Source of the DNA: Solimonas thermocellulolyticum
GTDB lineage: Bacteria > Pseudomonadota > Gammaproteobacteria > Nevskiales > Nevskiaceae
Length of the DNA: 64,000 nt
Assembly: GCF_040327995.1 (NCBI RefSeq)
Contig: NZ_JBEPIJ010000002.1
Location: 62,001-126,000 of the forward strand
Reading direction: 5' to 3'
Positions 17,231 through 26,574 of the stretch are shown here, one piece after another. Both the position numbers and the translations under genes were made by a program. The notes under the pieces are model-generated. The model was not told where the DNA came from. It saw nothing but the letters and a program-made list of their open reading frames with translations, and did no database searches. How positions within the stretch are numbered: the first letter of the stretch is position 1; each line of letters starts with the position of its first letter.

Positions 17231-17794
17231 ATGAGAATGGTTCTGCTGGGCGCGCCCGGCTCTGGCAAGGGCACGCAGGGAGAAAAGCTGGTCGCGCATT
17301 ACGGCATCCCCAAGGTTTCGACCGGGGACGCACTGCGCGCCGCCGTGGCCGCCGGAACCGAGCTGGGCCGCAAGGCCAAGGCGACGATGGACGCCGGCCA
17401 ACTCGTCGCTGACGAGATCGTCATCGGCATCGTCGAAGAGCGCCTTGGCCAGGCCGACGCGCAGAAGGGTTTCATCCTCGACGGATTCCCACGCAATACC
17501 GCGCAGGCCCAGGTACTCGACGCGATGCTGCAGCGGCTCGGCCAGCCGGCGATCGACAAAGCCGTGCACCTCGCGGTGGACGATGAAGAGATCATCAAGC
17601 GTCTGCTCGACCGCGCACAAAAGGAAGGCCGCGCCGACGACAAGGAAGATGTGATCCGCCGGCGCATCGAGATCTACAACGCCGAAACCCATCCGCTGCT
17701 CGACTACTACCGCGCGCAGAACAAGCTCGTCACCGTGGACGGCGTCGGTGCGCTCGACGAGGTGTTCGAGCGCATCGTCAAAGTCTTGGATTAG
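17231..17794 (+). CDS. adk: Adenylate kinase (short LID form)
   Basis: A 187-residue adenylate kinase. The P-loop GAPGSGKGT is at residues 7-15, KVSTGDALRAAV forms the AMP site and FILDGFPRN is the family signature. The LID is the short form: KEGRADDKEDVIRRRIEIYN replaces the longer LID of the 214-residue enteric enzyme. Short adenylate kinases are typical of Xanthomonadales and several other groups, which supports the taxonomic reading. It converts ATP + AMP to 2 ADP in the cytoplasm. Convergent with rnd, 7 nt apart. Confidence 0.96.
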   Translation: MRMVLLGAPGSGKGTQGEKLVAHYGIPKVSTGDALRAAVAAGTELGRKAKATMDAGQLVADEIVIGIVEERLGQADAQKGFILDGFPRNTAQAQVLDAMLQRLGQPAIDKAVHLAVDDEEIIKRLLDRAQKEGRADDKEDVIRRRIEIYNAETHPLLDYYRAQNKLVTVDGVGALDEVFERIVKVLD

Positions 17795-17817
17795 GCGCTG
17801 CTCACGGCAGCAGCGCC
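17794..17817. terminator. Hairpin between convergent adk and rnd
   Basis: A perfect 9-bp stem GGCGCTGCT / AGCAGCGCC with loop CACGGC spans the two stop codons. There is no T-tract, so intrinsic termination is uncertain, but the position suits a shared bidirectional terminator. Confidence 0.45.
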
Positions 17818-18902
17818 AGCAGTCCGGACCCGCACACCTCGCGGCGCCAGCCGCGCAGCACGTTGACGTCGGCATCGGCGCCGGCTCGAACCAGCCGCGC
17901 GAGATCGGCGCGTGGTGCGAGATAGCTCGCCGGCAGTTCCAATTCCGCCGCGCATGCGGCCACGTGTGCCTGCAGCGCCTTGAGCAGCCGCTTGTCGGCA
18001 TCGCTGAACGCGTCGTCCTGCGCGTAAACCCTCTCCGGCGTACGCAGCGCCGTGTCGAGCACGGCGAGCAGCGCCTCGCCGTGGCGCTCGAGCGTCTTGG
18101 GCGGCAGCACCGCCAGCGCGTCGAGCGCCGCACGCGTCTGCGGTTGCCGCTGCGCGAGGCAGTACAGCGCCTCGTCGTCGAGGATCCACTTGCGTGGCCG
18201 GTCGCGTCGCTGTGCTTCCTCTTCGCGCCAGCAGGCGAGCGCTACGGCGATCGTCTGCTCGCGCGGACTCAGGCGCGAAAGCCCGCGCAGACGTTGCCAG
18301 GCGTCCTCGGGGCGTATGCGGTACTGCGCCGGATCGCACAGGCGCACGCAGTCTTCGGCGAGCCAGCCGATGCGGCCGCGCGCGTGCAGCTCTGCCTGCA
18401 ATGCCGGGTAGATCGCGGCCAGATGCTCGACGTCGGCGGCCGCATAGGCGAGTTCCGCGGGTTTGAGCGGCCGGCGTGCCCAGTCGGTACGCGACAGGCG
18501 CTTGTCGAGCGTGATGCCAAGCCGCTTCTCGATCAGCGCGGCATAGCCGATCTGATCGCCGTAGCCGAGCAGCGTGGCCGCGATCTGCGTGTCGAAGATC
18601 GGCTGCGGCACCGCGCCGCGCAGGCGCACGAGGATTTCCAGATCCTGACCGGCGGCATGGAACAGCTTGACGCGCTGCGGCGCGTAGAGCACATCGAGCA
18701 GAGAGTCGAGCGACGGCAGCGCGGTGGCGTCGATCAAATCGGCCGCGGCACAGGCTTGCGCCTTGACCTGCACCAGACACAGCTTGGGATAGTAGGTGTC
18801 GACGCGGACGAACTCGGTGTCGACGGCGAGAAACGGGCTCGATGCCCAGTTCTCGATCGCGCGTGACAGCGCGTCGGGTTCGGCAATCAGGGTCTGGATC
18901 AT
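17802..18902 (-). CDS. rnd: Ribonuclease D
   Basis: A 366-residue RNase D. The DEDDy exonuclease motifs are visible: FLAVDTEFVRVDTYYP (Exo I, D and E), KLFHAAGQDLEIL (Exo II, D), and YAAADVEHL (Exo III, with Tyr and Asp). The HRDC domains follow, and the length is near the usual 370. ATG 18902 (MIQTLIAEPD) is preferred; a second ATG lies 21 nt upstream. It trims 3' ends of tRNA precursors and small RNAs. Divergent from the membrane protein at 18963. Confidence 0.93.
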   Translation of the reverse strand: MIQTLIAEPDALSRAIENWASSPFLAVDTEFVRVDTYYPKLCLVQVKAQACAAADLIDATALPSLDSLLDVLYAPQRVKLFHAAGQDLEILVRLRGAVPQPIFDTQIAATLLGYGDQIGYAALIEKRLGITLDKRLSRTDWARRPLKPAELAYAAADVEHLAAIYPALQAELHARGRIGWLAEDCVRLCDPAQYRIRPEDAWQRLRGLSRLSPREQTIAVALACWREEEAQRRDRPRKWILDDEALYCLAQRQPQTRAALDALAVLPPKTLERHGEALLAVLDTALRTPERVYAQDDAFSDADKRLLKALQAHVAACAAELELPASYLAPRADLARLVRAGADADVNVLRGWRREVCGSGLLALLP

Positions 18903-18929
18903 GCGCTGTGGGCGGCGGTTCAAGGCCCG

Positions 18930-18935
18930 TAGAAT
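18930..18935 (+). promoter_or_regulatory. Candidate -10 element (TAGAAT)
   Basis: TAGAAT followed by AGCGGCTC lies 28 nt before the ATG of the membrane-protein gene at 18963. It resembles the element before scoA. The -35 is not clear. Confidence 0.35.
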
Positions 18936-18962
18936 AGCGGCTCGTCATCCGAATCCCCGCCC

Positions 18963-19568
18963 ATGTACGCGCAAGTCCTGGCCGTCACCCTGCGTATCCT
19001 CGCCTTTCGTGCCGGACCGCAGGACTTTCCCTTCGACCCTCGCCTGACGATGCCACTGGTGCTGATCGCCGGCGGCGCCAACGCGATGCTGTTCGCGCAG
19101 GTGCTGCCGCTGCCCACGGCGCTGACGATGGCGGCGGCGATGGTCGGCGGCACTGCACTGGTCACGCGCTCGGTGCTGCGCGCGCGCGACGTGCCGGAGC
19201 GTTTCAATCAGACCTTCAACACACTGCTGGCGACGGCCGCGGCGCTGACGCTGCTGATGCTGCCGCTGTTCGCGCAGATGGCGCCGGTGCTGCGCGAGCT
19301 CGCCGGCAAGCCGGAACTGCTGGAGCAGCCGGACGTCATGCAAGTGCCGCAGGGCCTCGCTTTCCTGATGAACCTGATCAACTTCTGGAACCTTGCGGTC
19401 ACCGCCTTCGTGTTCCGCCACGCCGCCAACGTGCAGCTCTGGCTCGGCGTCGTGATCGCGCTGATCCTCGCCTTCGTCGTGCTGTTCTGCGTGATCTTCG
19501 CCGGCCTCATCGCCGGCGTGCTGTTCGGCGCCGGCGCGGCGCCGCCGGCGCCCTCGGTGCTCGGCTGA
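18963..19568 (+). CDS. Uncharacterised inner-membrane protein (YIP1-like)
   Basis: A 201-residue protein with about five hydrophobic segments, including MPLVLIAGGANAMLFAQVLP, FNTLLATAAALTLLMLPLFA, the FLMNLINFWNLAVTAFVF region and the C-terminal LGVVIALILAFVVLFCVIFA. The arrangement resembles YIP1-type membrane proteins, but no firm family motif is recognised. Its stop overlaps the mpl start by 1 nt, so the two are co-translated, and a similar small membrane gene before mpl would suggest an envelope-related role. Function unknown. Confidence 0.7.
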   Translation: MYAQVLAVTLRILAFRAGPQDFPFDPRLTMPLVLIAGGANAMLFAQVLPLPTALTMAAAMVGGTALVTRSVLRARDVPERFNQTFNTLLATAAALTLLMLPLFAQMAPVLRELAGKPELLEQPDVMQVPQGLAFLMNLINFWNLAVTAFVFRHAANVQLWLGVVIALILAFVVLFCVIFAGLIAGVLFGAGAAPPAPSVLG

Positions 19569-20908
19569 TGCACCTGCACATCCTCGGCATCTGCGGCACC
19601 TTCATGGCCGGCATCGCCGCGATCGCGCGCGAGGCGGGTCATCGGGTCACCGGCTCCGACGCCAATGCCTGGCCGCCGATGTCGACGCAGCTCGAAGCGC
19701 TCGGCATCGAAGTGATGCGTGGCTACGAGCCGGCACACTTTGACCCAGCGCCGGACATCGTCGTCGTCGGCAATGTCGTCACCCGCGGCAATGCGGCGAT
19801 GGAATACGCGCTCGACGCCGGCCTGCCATACACCTCAGGCCCACAGTGGCTCGCCGACAACGTGCTGCGCGAGCGTCACGTGCTCGCGGTGGCCGGCACC
19901 CACGGCAAGACCACGACCTCGGCGCTGCTGGCGTGGCTGCTCGAATACGCCGGCCTGGCGCCGGGCTTTCTGATCGGCGGAGTGCCGCAGAACTTCGGCA
20001 TCTCGGCACGGCTCGGTGCATCCAAGTACTTCGTCATCGAGGCCGACGAGTACGACACCGCGTTCTTCGATAAGCGTTCCAAGTTCGTGCACTACCGGCC
20101 GCGTACCTGCGTGCTCAACAACCTCGAATTCGATCACGCCGACATCTTCGACGACCTCGCCAGCATTGAGCGCCAGTTCCATCATCTGGTGCGCACCGTG
20201 CCGCGCAGCGGGCGCCTGATCGTCAATGGCGCCGACGGCAACCTGCAACGCGTGCTCGACAAGGGTTGCTGGAGCGAGGTCGAATACTTCGACCGCGACG
20301 ACGGCTGGAACGCGCGCGGCGACGGTGCTGCCTTCGAACTGTTCGTCGGCGGTCGCGCCCAGGGCCGCGTCCACAGCCCGCTCGCCGGCCGCCACAACCG
20401 CAGCAACGTACTCGCCGCGTTCGCCGCTGCGCACCACGCCGGTGTGCCGGTGCCGACGCTGATCGAGGGGCTCGCCGGCTTTCGCAACGTGCGCCGCCGC
20501 CTCGAAGTCTTCGGCCGCGCGCGCGGCGTGACCGTCTACGACGACTTCGCCCATCACCCGACCGCGATCGCCGTCACCATCGAGGCCTTGCGCACACAAG
20601 GGCCGGGTCGCGTGCTCGCGGTGCTCGAACCGCGCTCGAACACGATGCGGCTCGGCACCCATGCCGGCGAACTCGCGCACAGCCTGCGCGATGCAGAGCT
20701 GTGCTTCGTCTACGCGCGCCCGGATCTCAAATGGGACGCCGCCGCGGCGCTGGGCGCGCTCGGCGCGCGCCTGCACGTGCACGCCGATCTCGACGAGCTG
20801 GTCGCCGCAGTCTGCGCCGCGGCACGCGAGGGCGACCGCGTGCTGGTGATGTCCAACGGCGACTTCGGCGGCGTGCACGGGCGTTTGCTGGGGGCACTGC
20901 GGGCTTGA
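19568..20908 (+). CDS. mpl: UDP-N-acetylmuramate:L-Ala-gamma-D-Glu-meso-DAP ligase
   Basis: A 446-residue Mur ligase. The start MHLHILGICGTFMAGIAAIA is the Mpl-type Rossmann segment, the ATP P-loop GTHGKTTTSALL is at about residues 109-120, and the catalytic and C-terminal segments (FVIEADEYDTAFFDKRSKFV, NNLEFDHADIF, YDDFAHHPTAI) are diagnostic. Mpl attaches recycled murein tripeptide to UDP-MurNAc in peptidoglycan recycling. The gene is of full length and coupled to the upstream membrane-protein gene. Confidence 0.95.
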   Translation: MHLHILGICGTFMAGIAAIAREAGHRVTGSDANAWPPMSTQLEALGIEVMRGYEPAHFDPAPDIVVVGNVVTRGNAAMEYALDAGLPYTSGPQWLADNVLRERHVLAVAGTHGKTTTSALLAWLLEYAGLAPGFLIGGVPQNFGISARLGASKYFVIEADEYDTAFFDKRSKFVHYRPRTCVLNNLEFDHADIFDDLASIERQFHHLVRTVPRSGRLIVNGADGNLQRVLDKGCWSEVEYFDRDDGWNARGDGAAFELFVGGRAQGRVHSPLAGRHNRSNVLAAFAAAHHAGVPVPTLIEGLAGFRNVRRRLEVFGRARGVTVYDDFAHHPTAIAVTIEALRTQGPGRVLAVLEPRSNTMRLGTHAGELAHSLRDAELCFVYARPDLKWDAAAALGALGARLHVHADLDELVAAVCAAAREGDRVLVMSNGDFGGVHGRLLGALRA

Positions 20909-20921
20909 AGCGCGCACGCGA

Positions 20922-21842
20922 TCACCGGTTTGGCCTTCGCGCCCCGAGCTCCCGCAGCGTGTGGGCATGCGCGGCCCGGGTGATGCCGTAAAAGCCGAGG
21001 CAGCCCATCGCGGCCGCGATCATGAGGGCGACAGCGCTGACGTAGATCAGCGCCAGCGCGTCGATGGTGGTCGCAGGCACATCGGCCGGCGCCGCCTTCT
21101 CGGGAAAGTCGATCGCCGTGAGGATGGCCCCGGACAGGAATACGCCGACGCCCGACACGGCTTTGTTGATCATCACCAGCGCGGCGAAGATCAGGCCCTC
21201 CATGCGCCAGCCGGTTTTGAGTTCCATGTGATCGGCGACGTCGGCGATCATCGACCAGCCCATGATCATGGCGCCGAAGACGCACTGAATCAAAAGGGTC
21301 TGCTGCAGGAAGAGGATGGGCATCAGGGCGCCGATGTCGCGCGGGATGGCCCCGACCAGCCCGAGGACGACCGGACCGGTGGCCGCAACCACGGCAGCGC
21401 AGTACAGCGAGATCGTGGTGCGCTTTTTGTCCGAGCGGACGAGCAGCGCCACTGTGACCAGGCCCAGGATCACGCCGACACCGGTGGCACCGGCGAGCAC
21501 GGCGAGGTGGCCGGCGTTGAGTTTCCAGAAGTAGGTCTGGATGTAGGTGGCCAGCGAGGTCATGATGCCGGCGCCCACCGAGAAAAACAGCATGCAGGCG
21601 AGCAGGCTCGCATAGTTGGCATCCGCGATCAGCAGACGCAGCCGCTGGCGCAGAGTGCCCAGGTCCGAGGGTCGTGGACGATCCGGTCGGCGCAGAAGCG
21701 CGATGCGCCCGTGCGTGCCCAGCGTGGACAGCACGATGCTGACGGCGATGATGAGCCCGGCGGTGAGGCCGTAGCCGGCGTAACCCGCGGGGTTGAGCTG
21801 GCCGACCGGCTGCGCGGCGCTGGGCTGCCAGTCGCCCCTCAA
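20922..21842 (-). pseudogene. N-terminally truncated sugar/cation symporter (GPH family, MFS)
   Basis: The frame encodes 306 residues matching only the C-terminal two-thirds of GPH-type symporters (MelB/XynP-like): VGQLNPAGYAGYGLTAGLII, SLLACMLFFSVGAGIMTSLA, then MIMGWSMIADVADHMELKTG and MEGLIFAALVMINKAVSGVG. Family members have about 450-480 residues and an N-terminal half with the cation site; that half is absent, and upstream sequence (21843-22040) does not encode it in any minus-strand frame. It is most likely a decayed gene. Convergent with mpl. Confidence 0.65.
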
Positions 21843-22040
21843 CTACGAACGGAGAATTCCGAACCCGCATTGCCAAGCGCCGTCGGCAGTCGCCAAGATC
21901 CGCACAGCGGAGATCCAACCCATCGCTTGAGAATCAAGCGATCACCTGTCCGTGACAGCGGGGCAACTCCACCCTCGGCTTGTGTCGGTTGGCCGATCAG
22001 CCCATCATCGCGCGGCCCGTTCCCGAGCTTCGTTGATCCC

Positions 22041-23255
22041 ATGGCCTTCAGCCTCGACCAGTTCTACCGACTCAACCGCAAGGCGTTGATCTGGCTCGCG
22101 CTCGCCGTCGTGCTGTGGCTGCTGCGCGATTTCTTCGGGCTGGTGTTCCTGACCTTCGTGATCGCCTTCTTCGCGATGCCGGCGGCGCGCTGGGTGCACG
22201 AGCGGCTGCGCCTGCCGTATCGCGCGGCGCTGGTCGTGGTCTATCTCTTGTTTCTCGGGGCGCTCGCTGGTTTCGGGCGCTTCGTCACGCCCAACGTCGT
22301 CAACGAGGGCACGCGTCTGGTCGCCAATCTCGGCGCGATCCAGCAGCGGCTGATCGAGCTCGATCAGCGTTTCGCCACCGAGTATCCGGCGCTGCACCAG
22401 CCGTTCTCGGGTTATCTGCGCAGCCTGCTCGACTCGCAGGCCGCGCAGCAGATGCACGAGCGCCTGACCGAGCAGCGCCTGGCGCTCGAAGCCGAGCCGG
22501 CGGCCGACGATGCCGCCGCCGAGCGCCGGCGACGCGAGCTGCTCTTGGCCGAGGAGAAGCTGCTGATCGAGGCGCTGTTCCGCGAACAGGCCGAGCGTCT
22601 GCGCAAGCTCACGCCGCGTTTCATCAACTTCGTCTACCAGGCCACGGCGACGATGGCGCTGGCACTGCTGTTCTCGTTTCTGATCCTCATCGACCTGGAA
22701 CGCCTGCAGCGGCTGGTGCGCGCCCTGCAGGGCTCACGGCTGCACGATGTCTACGCCGAGGCGGCCGGTCCGCTGGTGCGCTTCACCCAGGTGATCGGAC
22801 AGGGGCTGCGCGCGCAGGCGATGATCGCGCTGACCAACACCGTGCTGACCCTGCTCGGTCTGCTGCTGCTCGGTATTCCGTCGATCGCGGTGCTGTCGAT
22901 GATCGTGTTCGTCTGCAGCTTCATCCCGGTGCTCGGCGTGTTCATCTCCACGGTGCCGATCGTGCTGGTCGCACTGAACACCGGCGGCGTCGAACTTGCG
23001 GTGTGGAGCGTGGTCATGATCGTCGCGATTCACGCCGTCGAGGCCTACGGGCTCAATCCGCTGATTTACGGACGCACGCTGCAGCTCAATCCGGTGCTGA
23101 CACTGATCATCCTGTTCATCGCCTACCACGCCTTCGGCATCTGGGGCATGCTGCTCGGTGTGCCGACGGCGCGCTATCTCTTGAGTGACGTGCTGCGCGT
23201 GGCGCTGGACGAGCGCCGGCCGGACGAGGAACCGATCGGGACGGCTTCGGGATGA
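22041..23255 (+). CDS. AI-2E family transporter (PerM-like)
   Basis: A 404-residue polytopic protein of the PerM/AI-2E exporter family. It has an N-terminal hairpin of membrane helices (ALIWLALAVVLWLLRDFFGL), a long charged coiled segment at about residues 150-200 (EAEPAADDAAAERRRRELLL), and the C-terminal pore block with the signatures VFVCSFIPVLGVFISTVPIV and EAYGLNPLIYGRTLQLNPVL. The substrate is unknown; family members export autoinducer-2 or act as Na+/H+ antiporters. The stop overlaps the S9 peptidase start by ATGA. Confidence 0.85.
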   Translation: MAFSLDQFYRLNRKALIWLALAVVLWLLRDFFGLVFLTFVIAFFAMPAARWVHERLRLPYRAALVVVYLLFLGALAGFGRFVTPNVVNEGTRLVANLGAIQQRLIELDQRFATEYPALHQPFSGYLRSLLDSQAAQQMHERLTEQRLALEAEPAADDAAAERRRRELLLAEEKLLIEALFREQAERLRKLTPRFINFVYQATATMALALLFSFLILIDLERLQRLVRALQGSRLHDVYAEAAGPLVRFTQVIGQGLRAQAMIALTNTVLTLLGLLLLGIPSIAVLSMIVFVCSFIPVLGVFISTVPIVLVALNTGGVELAVWSVVMIVAIHAVEAYGLNPLIYGRTLQLNPVLTLIILFIAYHAFGIWGMLLGVPTARYLLSDVLRVALDERRPDEEPIGTASG

Positions 23256-25468
23256 GCCCGCGGATGCGCGCAATGGTCGCTAGCTTCGGCGGCGTCGCCG
23301 CCGGCTTGCTGCTGGCGGCCACGGCGGCGGCAGCGGTCGGCAGTGCCGACGGCGTCGAGCGCCGCGAGTACGGCGCGCTGCTGCTCGAAAACATTCCGCC
23401 GATTCCACCCGAGATCGCCGACACCCTGTTCCAATACCAGCAGGCGCGCGGCGCCTCGTTCGCCGGCTGGCTGCCTGCGCCGCAGGGCCTGCTGATCACG
23501 ACGCGCTTCGGCCAGACGCGGCAAGTGCACCGTGTGCGCGAGCCGCTCGGCGACCGCCAGCAGCTCACCTTTTTTCCCGAGCCGGTCACCAACGTCGCGC
23601 CGTCGAGCGATCCGGAGCAGTCGGTGTTCCTGTTCGGCAAGGACGACGCCGGCAACGAGCTCTACCAGCTCTACGTGCAGGAAGTCGCCACCGGCAAGCA
23701 GCGGCGCCTTACCGACGGTGCGCGCAACACCGCGCCGCTGTGGTCCAATCTGGGCGATCGCTTCGCCTACTCGACCACCGCGCGCAACGGCCGCGACACC
23801 GACATCCACGTCTACGACATGGCCAGCGGCGAGAGCCGAGCGGTGCTCGAACGCGAAGGTCTGTGGTACGCGCTCGACTGGTCACCCGACGACAGCCGCC
23901 TGCTGGTGCTGCGCTACGTCTCGCGCTCCGAGAGCTATCCGCACGTGCTCGATCTCGACAGCGGCCTTTTGCTGCCGTTCCGGCCGAGCAGCGGCAGCGT
24001 GTCCTTCGGCGGCGGGCGCTTCGCGCGCGACGGCCGTGGCATCTACTACACCTCGGACGAGGGCACCGAGTTCCGCCATCTGCGCTTCCACGACTTCGCC
24101 ACCGGCGAGAGCACGCTGCTGTCGGGCGACATCCCCTGGGACGTCACCGGCTTTGCGCTGTCGCGCGACGGTCGTTATCTCGCCTTCGTCGTCAACGCCG
24201 ACGGTCGCTCGGAAATCCATGTGCGCGCCGTGCGTGGCTGGCGCAAGCTGCCGGCGCCCAAGCTGCCGATGGGCGTGGTCAGTGGTTTGCGCTTCTCCGA
24301 GGATGGCTGGCGCATCGGCTTCACCCTGAACTCGCCGCGCAGCCCGGGTGACGTGTATTCCTTCCGTGTCACCGAGACCGAGCTCACGCGCTGGACGCAG
24401 AGCGAGGTCGGCGGCCTTGACACCTCGCAGTTCATCGAGCCCGAGCTGATCCGCTACCCGGCCTTCGACGAGGACGAATCCGGCCAGCGGCGCATGATCC
24501 CAGCGCTGGTCTATCGCCCGCCGGGCAAGGGACCGCATCCGGTGCTGATCCTGGTGCACGGTGGCCCTGAGAGCCAGACGCGGCCGACCTTCAACCCGGT
24601 GCTGCAATACTGGGTGCGCGAACTCGGCATTGCCGTGATCGCGCCCAACGTGCGCGGCTCCACCGGCTACGGCAAGACCTACCAGCAGCTCGACAACGGC
24701 ATGCTGCGCGAGAACGCCCTGCGCGACATCGGCAGCCTGCTCGACTGGATCGGCTGGCAGGAGGAGTTCGATCCGCGCCGCGTCGGCATCATCGGCGGCT
24801 CGTATGGCGGTTACATGGTGCTGGCCAGCCTGATCCATTTCGGCGATCGCCTACGCGCCGGCATCGACGTCGTCGGCATCAGCAACTTCGTCACCTTTCT
24901 CGAGAACACCAAGGACTATCGCCGCCACCTGCGGCGCGAGGAGTACGGCGACGAGCGCGATCCTAAGATGCGCGCGTTTTTGCAGGCGATCTCACCGACG
25001 ACCAACGCGCACCGCATCCGCCGGCCGCTGTTCATCGCCCAGGGCGCCAACGATCCGCGCGTGCCGCAGTCCGAGGCCGACCAGATGGTGCGCACGATCC
25101 GCGCACACCCGGATGCCGGCGAAGTCTGGTACTTCCTCGCCCGCGACGAGGGCCATGGCTTTCGCAAGAAGTCCAACCGTGACCTCTACAACAACGCCGT
25201 CGCCCTGTTCCTGCGCGAGCACCTGCTGCCCGAACCGCAGGACGGCCAGGTGTGGGGCCCGCCGTGGCCGCCGCCGGGCGTGACGCCGGACGCGGCCGAA
25301 CCGACGCCCGAACCAAGGTCCGAAGCGCTCAGCGGCGTCCGCGGTCCGGATGCGATACCGCCGCCCGCGCCGCAGGCACCGGCCACCGATGCCGCGCCGC
25401 TTGAAGCGCCGGTCGAAGACCCGCCGATCGACGTGCTCGACCCGCTGCCGCAGCCGGAAGAGCCGTGA
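23252..25468 (+). CDS. S9 family prolyl oligopeptidase-like peptidase with Pro-rich tail
   Basis: A 738-residue protein with an N-terminal signal peptide (GGVAAGLLLAATAAAAVGSA), a beta-propeller domain (about residues 60-400), and a C-terminal S9 peptidase domain. The nucleophile motif is GGSYGGYM, the oxyanion region VLILVHGGPESQTRP, and the acid and histidine regions FIAQGANDPRVPQSEA and DEGHGFRKKSN. About 70 residues of Pro/Ala/Glu-rich tail follow. It is probably a periplasmic dipeptidyl- or acylaminoacyl-peptidase type enzyme. The start overlaps the PerM-like gene by 4 nt. Confidence 0.88.
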   Translation: MSPRMRAMVASFGGVAAGLLLAATAAAAVGSADGVERREYGALLLENIPPIPPEIADTLFQYQQARGASFAGWLPAPQGLLITTRFGQTRQVHRVREPLGDRQQLTFFPEPVTNVAPSSDPEQSVFLFGKDDAGNELYQLYVQEVATGKQRRLTDGARNTAPLWSNLGDRFAYSTTARNGRDTDIHVYDMASGESRAVLEREGLWYALDWSPDDSRLLVLRYVSRSESYPHVLDLDSGLLLPFRPSSGSVSFGGGRFARDGRGIYYTSDEGTEFRHLRFHDFATGESTLLSGDIPWDVTGFALSRDGRYLAFVVNADGRSEIHVRAVRGWRKLPAPKLPMGVVSGLRFSEDGWRIGFTLNSPRSPGDVYSFRVTETELTRWTQSEVGGLDTSQFIEPELIRYPAFDEDESGQRRMIPALVYRPPGKGPHPVLILVHGGPESQTRPTFNPVLQYWVRELGIAVIAPNVRGSTGYGKTYQQLDNGMLRENALRDIGSLLDWIGWQEEFDPRRVGIIGGSYGGYMVLASLIHFGDRLRAGIDVVGISNFVTFLENTKDYRRHLRREEYGDERDPKMRAFLQAISPTTNAHRIRRPLFIAQGANDPRVPQSEADQMVRTIRAHPDAGEVWYFLARDEGHGFRKKSNRDLYNNAVALFLREHLLPEPQDGQVWGPPWPPPGVTPDAAEPTPEPRSEALSGVRGPDAIPPPAPQAPATDAAPLEAPVEDPPIDVLDPLPQPEEP

Positions 25469-25613
25469 GGCGCAGTCACCCAGCGACCTCACCCCCATCG
25501 AGTACGGACTTCACCAGCCGCCCGAAACCTCCAACAATTCGCGGCACTCAACTGGGACAGGCGACAATCCGTCCTGCGAGGCTGCGCGACGGCGACGCAA
25601 ACGTGCAAAGGGC

Positions 25614-26474
25614 TCAGGCTGTGAGGCGTCCGCGACGGTAGTCGTCGATTGCCTCTTCGATCTCGTCGCGTGTATTCATCACGAACGGTCCGTATTGCAC
25701 GACCGGCTCGCGCAGGGGTTTGCCAGCGAGCAGCAGGTAGCGGGCGCCGGACACACCGGCGCGGACCGTGACCGCATCGCCGTCGGACAGCACGCCGGCG
25801 ACATGGCGCGGCAACGCACGTTCGCCGATCTGCAGCTCGCCTTCGTAGACATAGACCAGCGCGTTGTGGCCGCAAGGGACCGGCTGCGTGATCGTCGCGC
25901 CGGACGCCATGCCGATGTCGAGATACAGCGGATCGGTGGCCATTGCGCCCGGCTCGGCGTTGATCGGCCCCGCGATGTCGCGGCCCTCGTGCTGCACGCG
26001 TCCGGCGATGAGCTTGAGGTAGCCGCCATCGGACAGTGCAACGGCCGGAATCGCGTCCGCGGGAATGTCGCGGTAGGCCGCCGGCTTCATCTTCTCGCGT
26101 GCCGGCAGGTTGATCCACAGCTGGAAGCCGCGCATGCGGCCCGACTCTTGTTGCGGCATCTCCGAGTGGATCACGCCGCGGCCGGCGGTCATCCACTGCA
26201 CGCCGCCGCTTTTGAGCTCGCCGACGTTGCCGAGGTGATCCTCGTGGCGCATGTGGCCGTCGATCATGTAGGTGACGGTCTCGAAGCCGCGGTGCGGATG
26301 CGGCGGAAAGCCGGCGATGTAGTCGTCCGGGTTCTCGGTGCCGAACTCGTCGAGCATCAGAAACGGATCGAGGCGCAGCGCCGGCGTCGCGCCGATGCTG
26401 CGGCGCAGTTTGACGCCGGCGCCGTCGGAGGTCTCGACGCTGGGAATGATCCGTTGCAGCAGACGTGGGGTCAT
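25614..26474 (-). CDS. Pirin family protein
   Basis: A 286-residue bicupin of the pirin family. The N-terminal cupin shows PFLMLDEFGTENPDDYIAGF and the metal-ligand set PHPHRGFETVTYMIDGHMRH with HSEMPQQESGRMRGFQLWIN. The start at 26474 places RIIPSVETSDGAGVKLRRSI at the N-terminus, as in homologues. Bacterial pirins include quercetin dioxygenase-like enzymes and redox-related regulators; the activity here is unknown. It is divergent from the LysR-type gene at 26575 with 100 nt between, the classic arrangement for control by that regulator. Confidence 0.9.
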   Translation of the reverse strand: MTPRLLQRIIPSVETSDGAGVKLRRSIGATPALRLDPFLMLDEFGTENPDDYIAGFPPHPHRGFETVTYMIDGHMRHEDHLGNVGELKSGGVQWMTAGRGVIHSEMPQQESGRMRGFQLWINLPAREKMKPAAYRDIPADAIPAVALSDGGYLKLIAGRVQHEGRDIAGPINAEPGAMATDPLYLDIGMASGATITQPVPCGHNALVYVYEGELQIGERALPRHVAGVLSDGDAVTVRAGVSGARYLLLAGKPLREPVVQYGPFVMNTRDEIEEAIDDYRRGRLTA

Positions 26475-26574
26475 GGCGGTGCTCCGTACGTCTTGCGAGT
26501 GTCGCCATTTAAAGATTGCTTGAATCGATAAAAAAGCCGAATATTTCGCCAAAAATCATCGAAGGGATCGACCT
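26475..26574. promoter_or_regulatory. Divergent pirin/LysR promoter region
   Basis: A 100-nt gap, AT-rich compared with its surroundings (GATTGCTTGAATCGATAAAA and following), between divergent pirin and LysR genes. LysR regulators normally bind such intervals; no unambiguous T-N11-A palindrome could be assigned. Confidence 0.5.
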
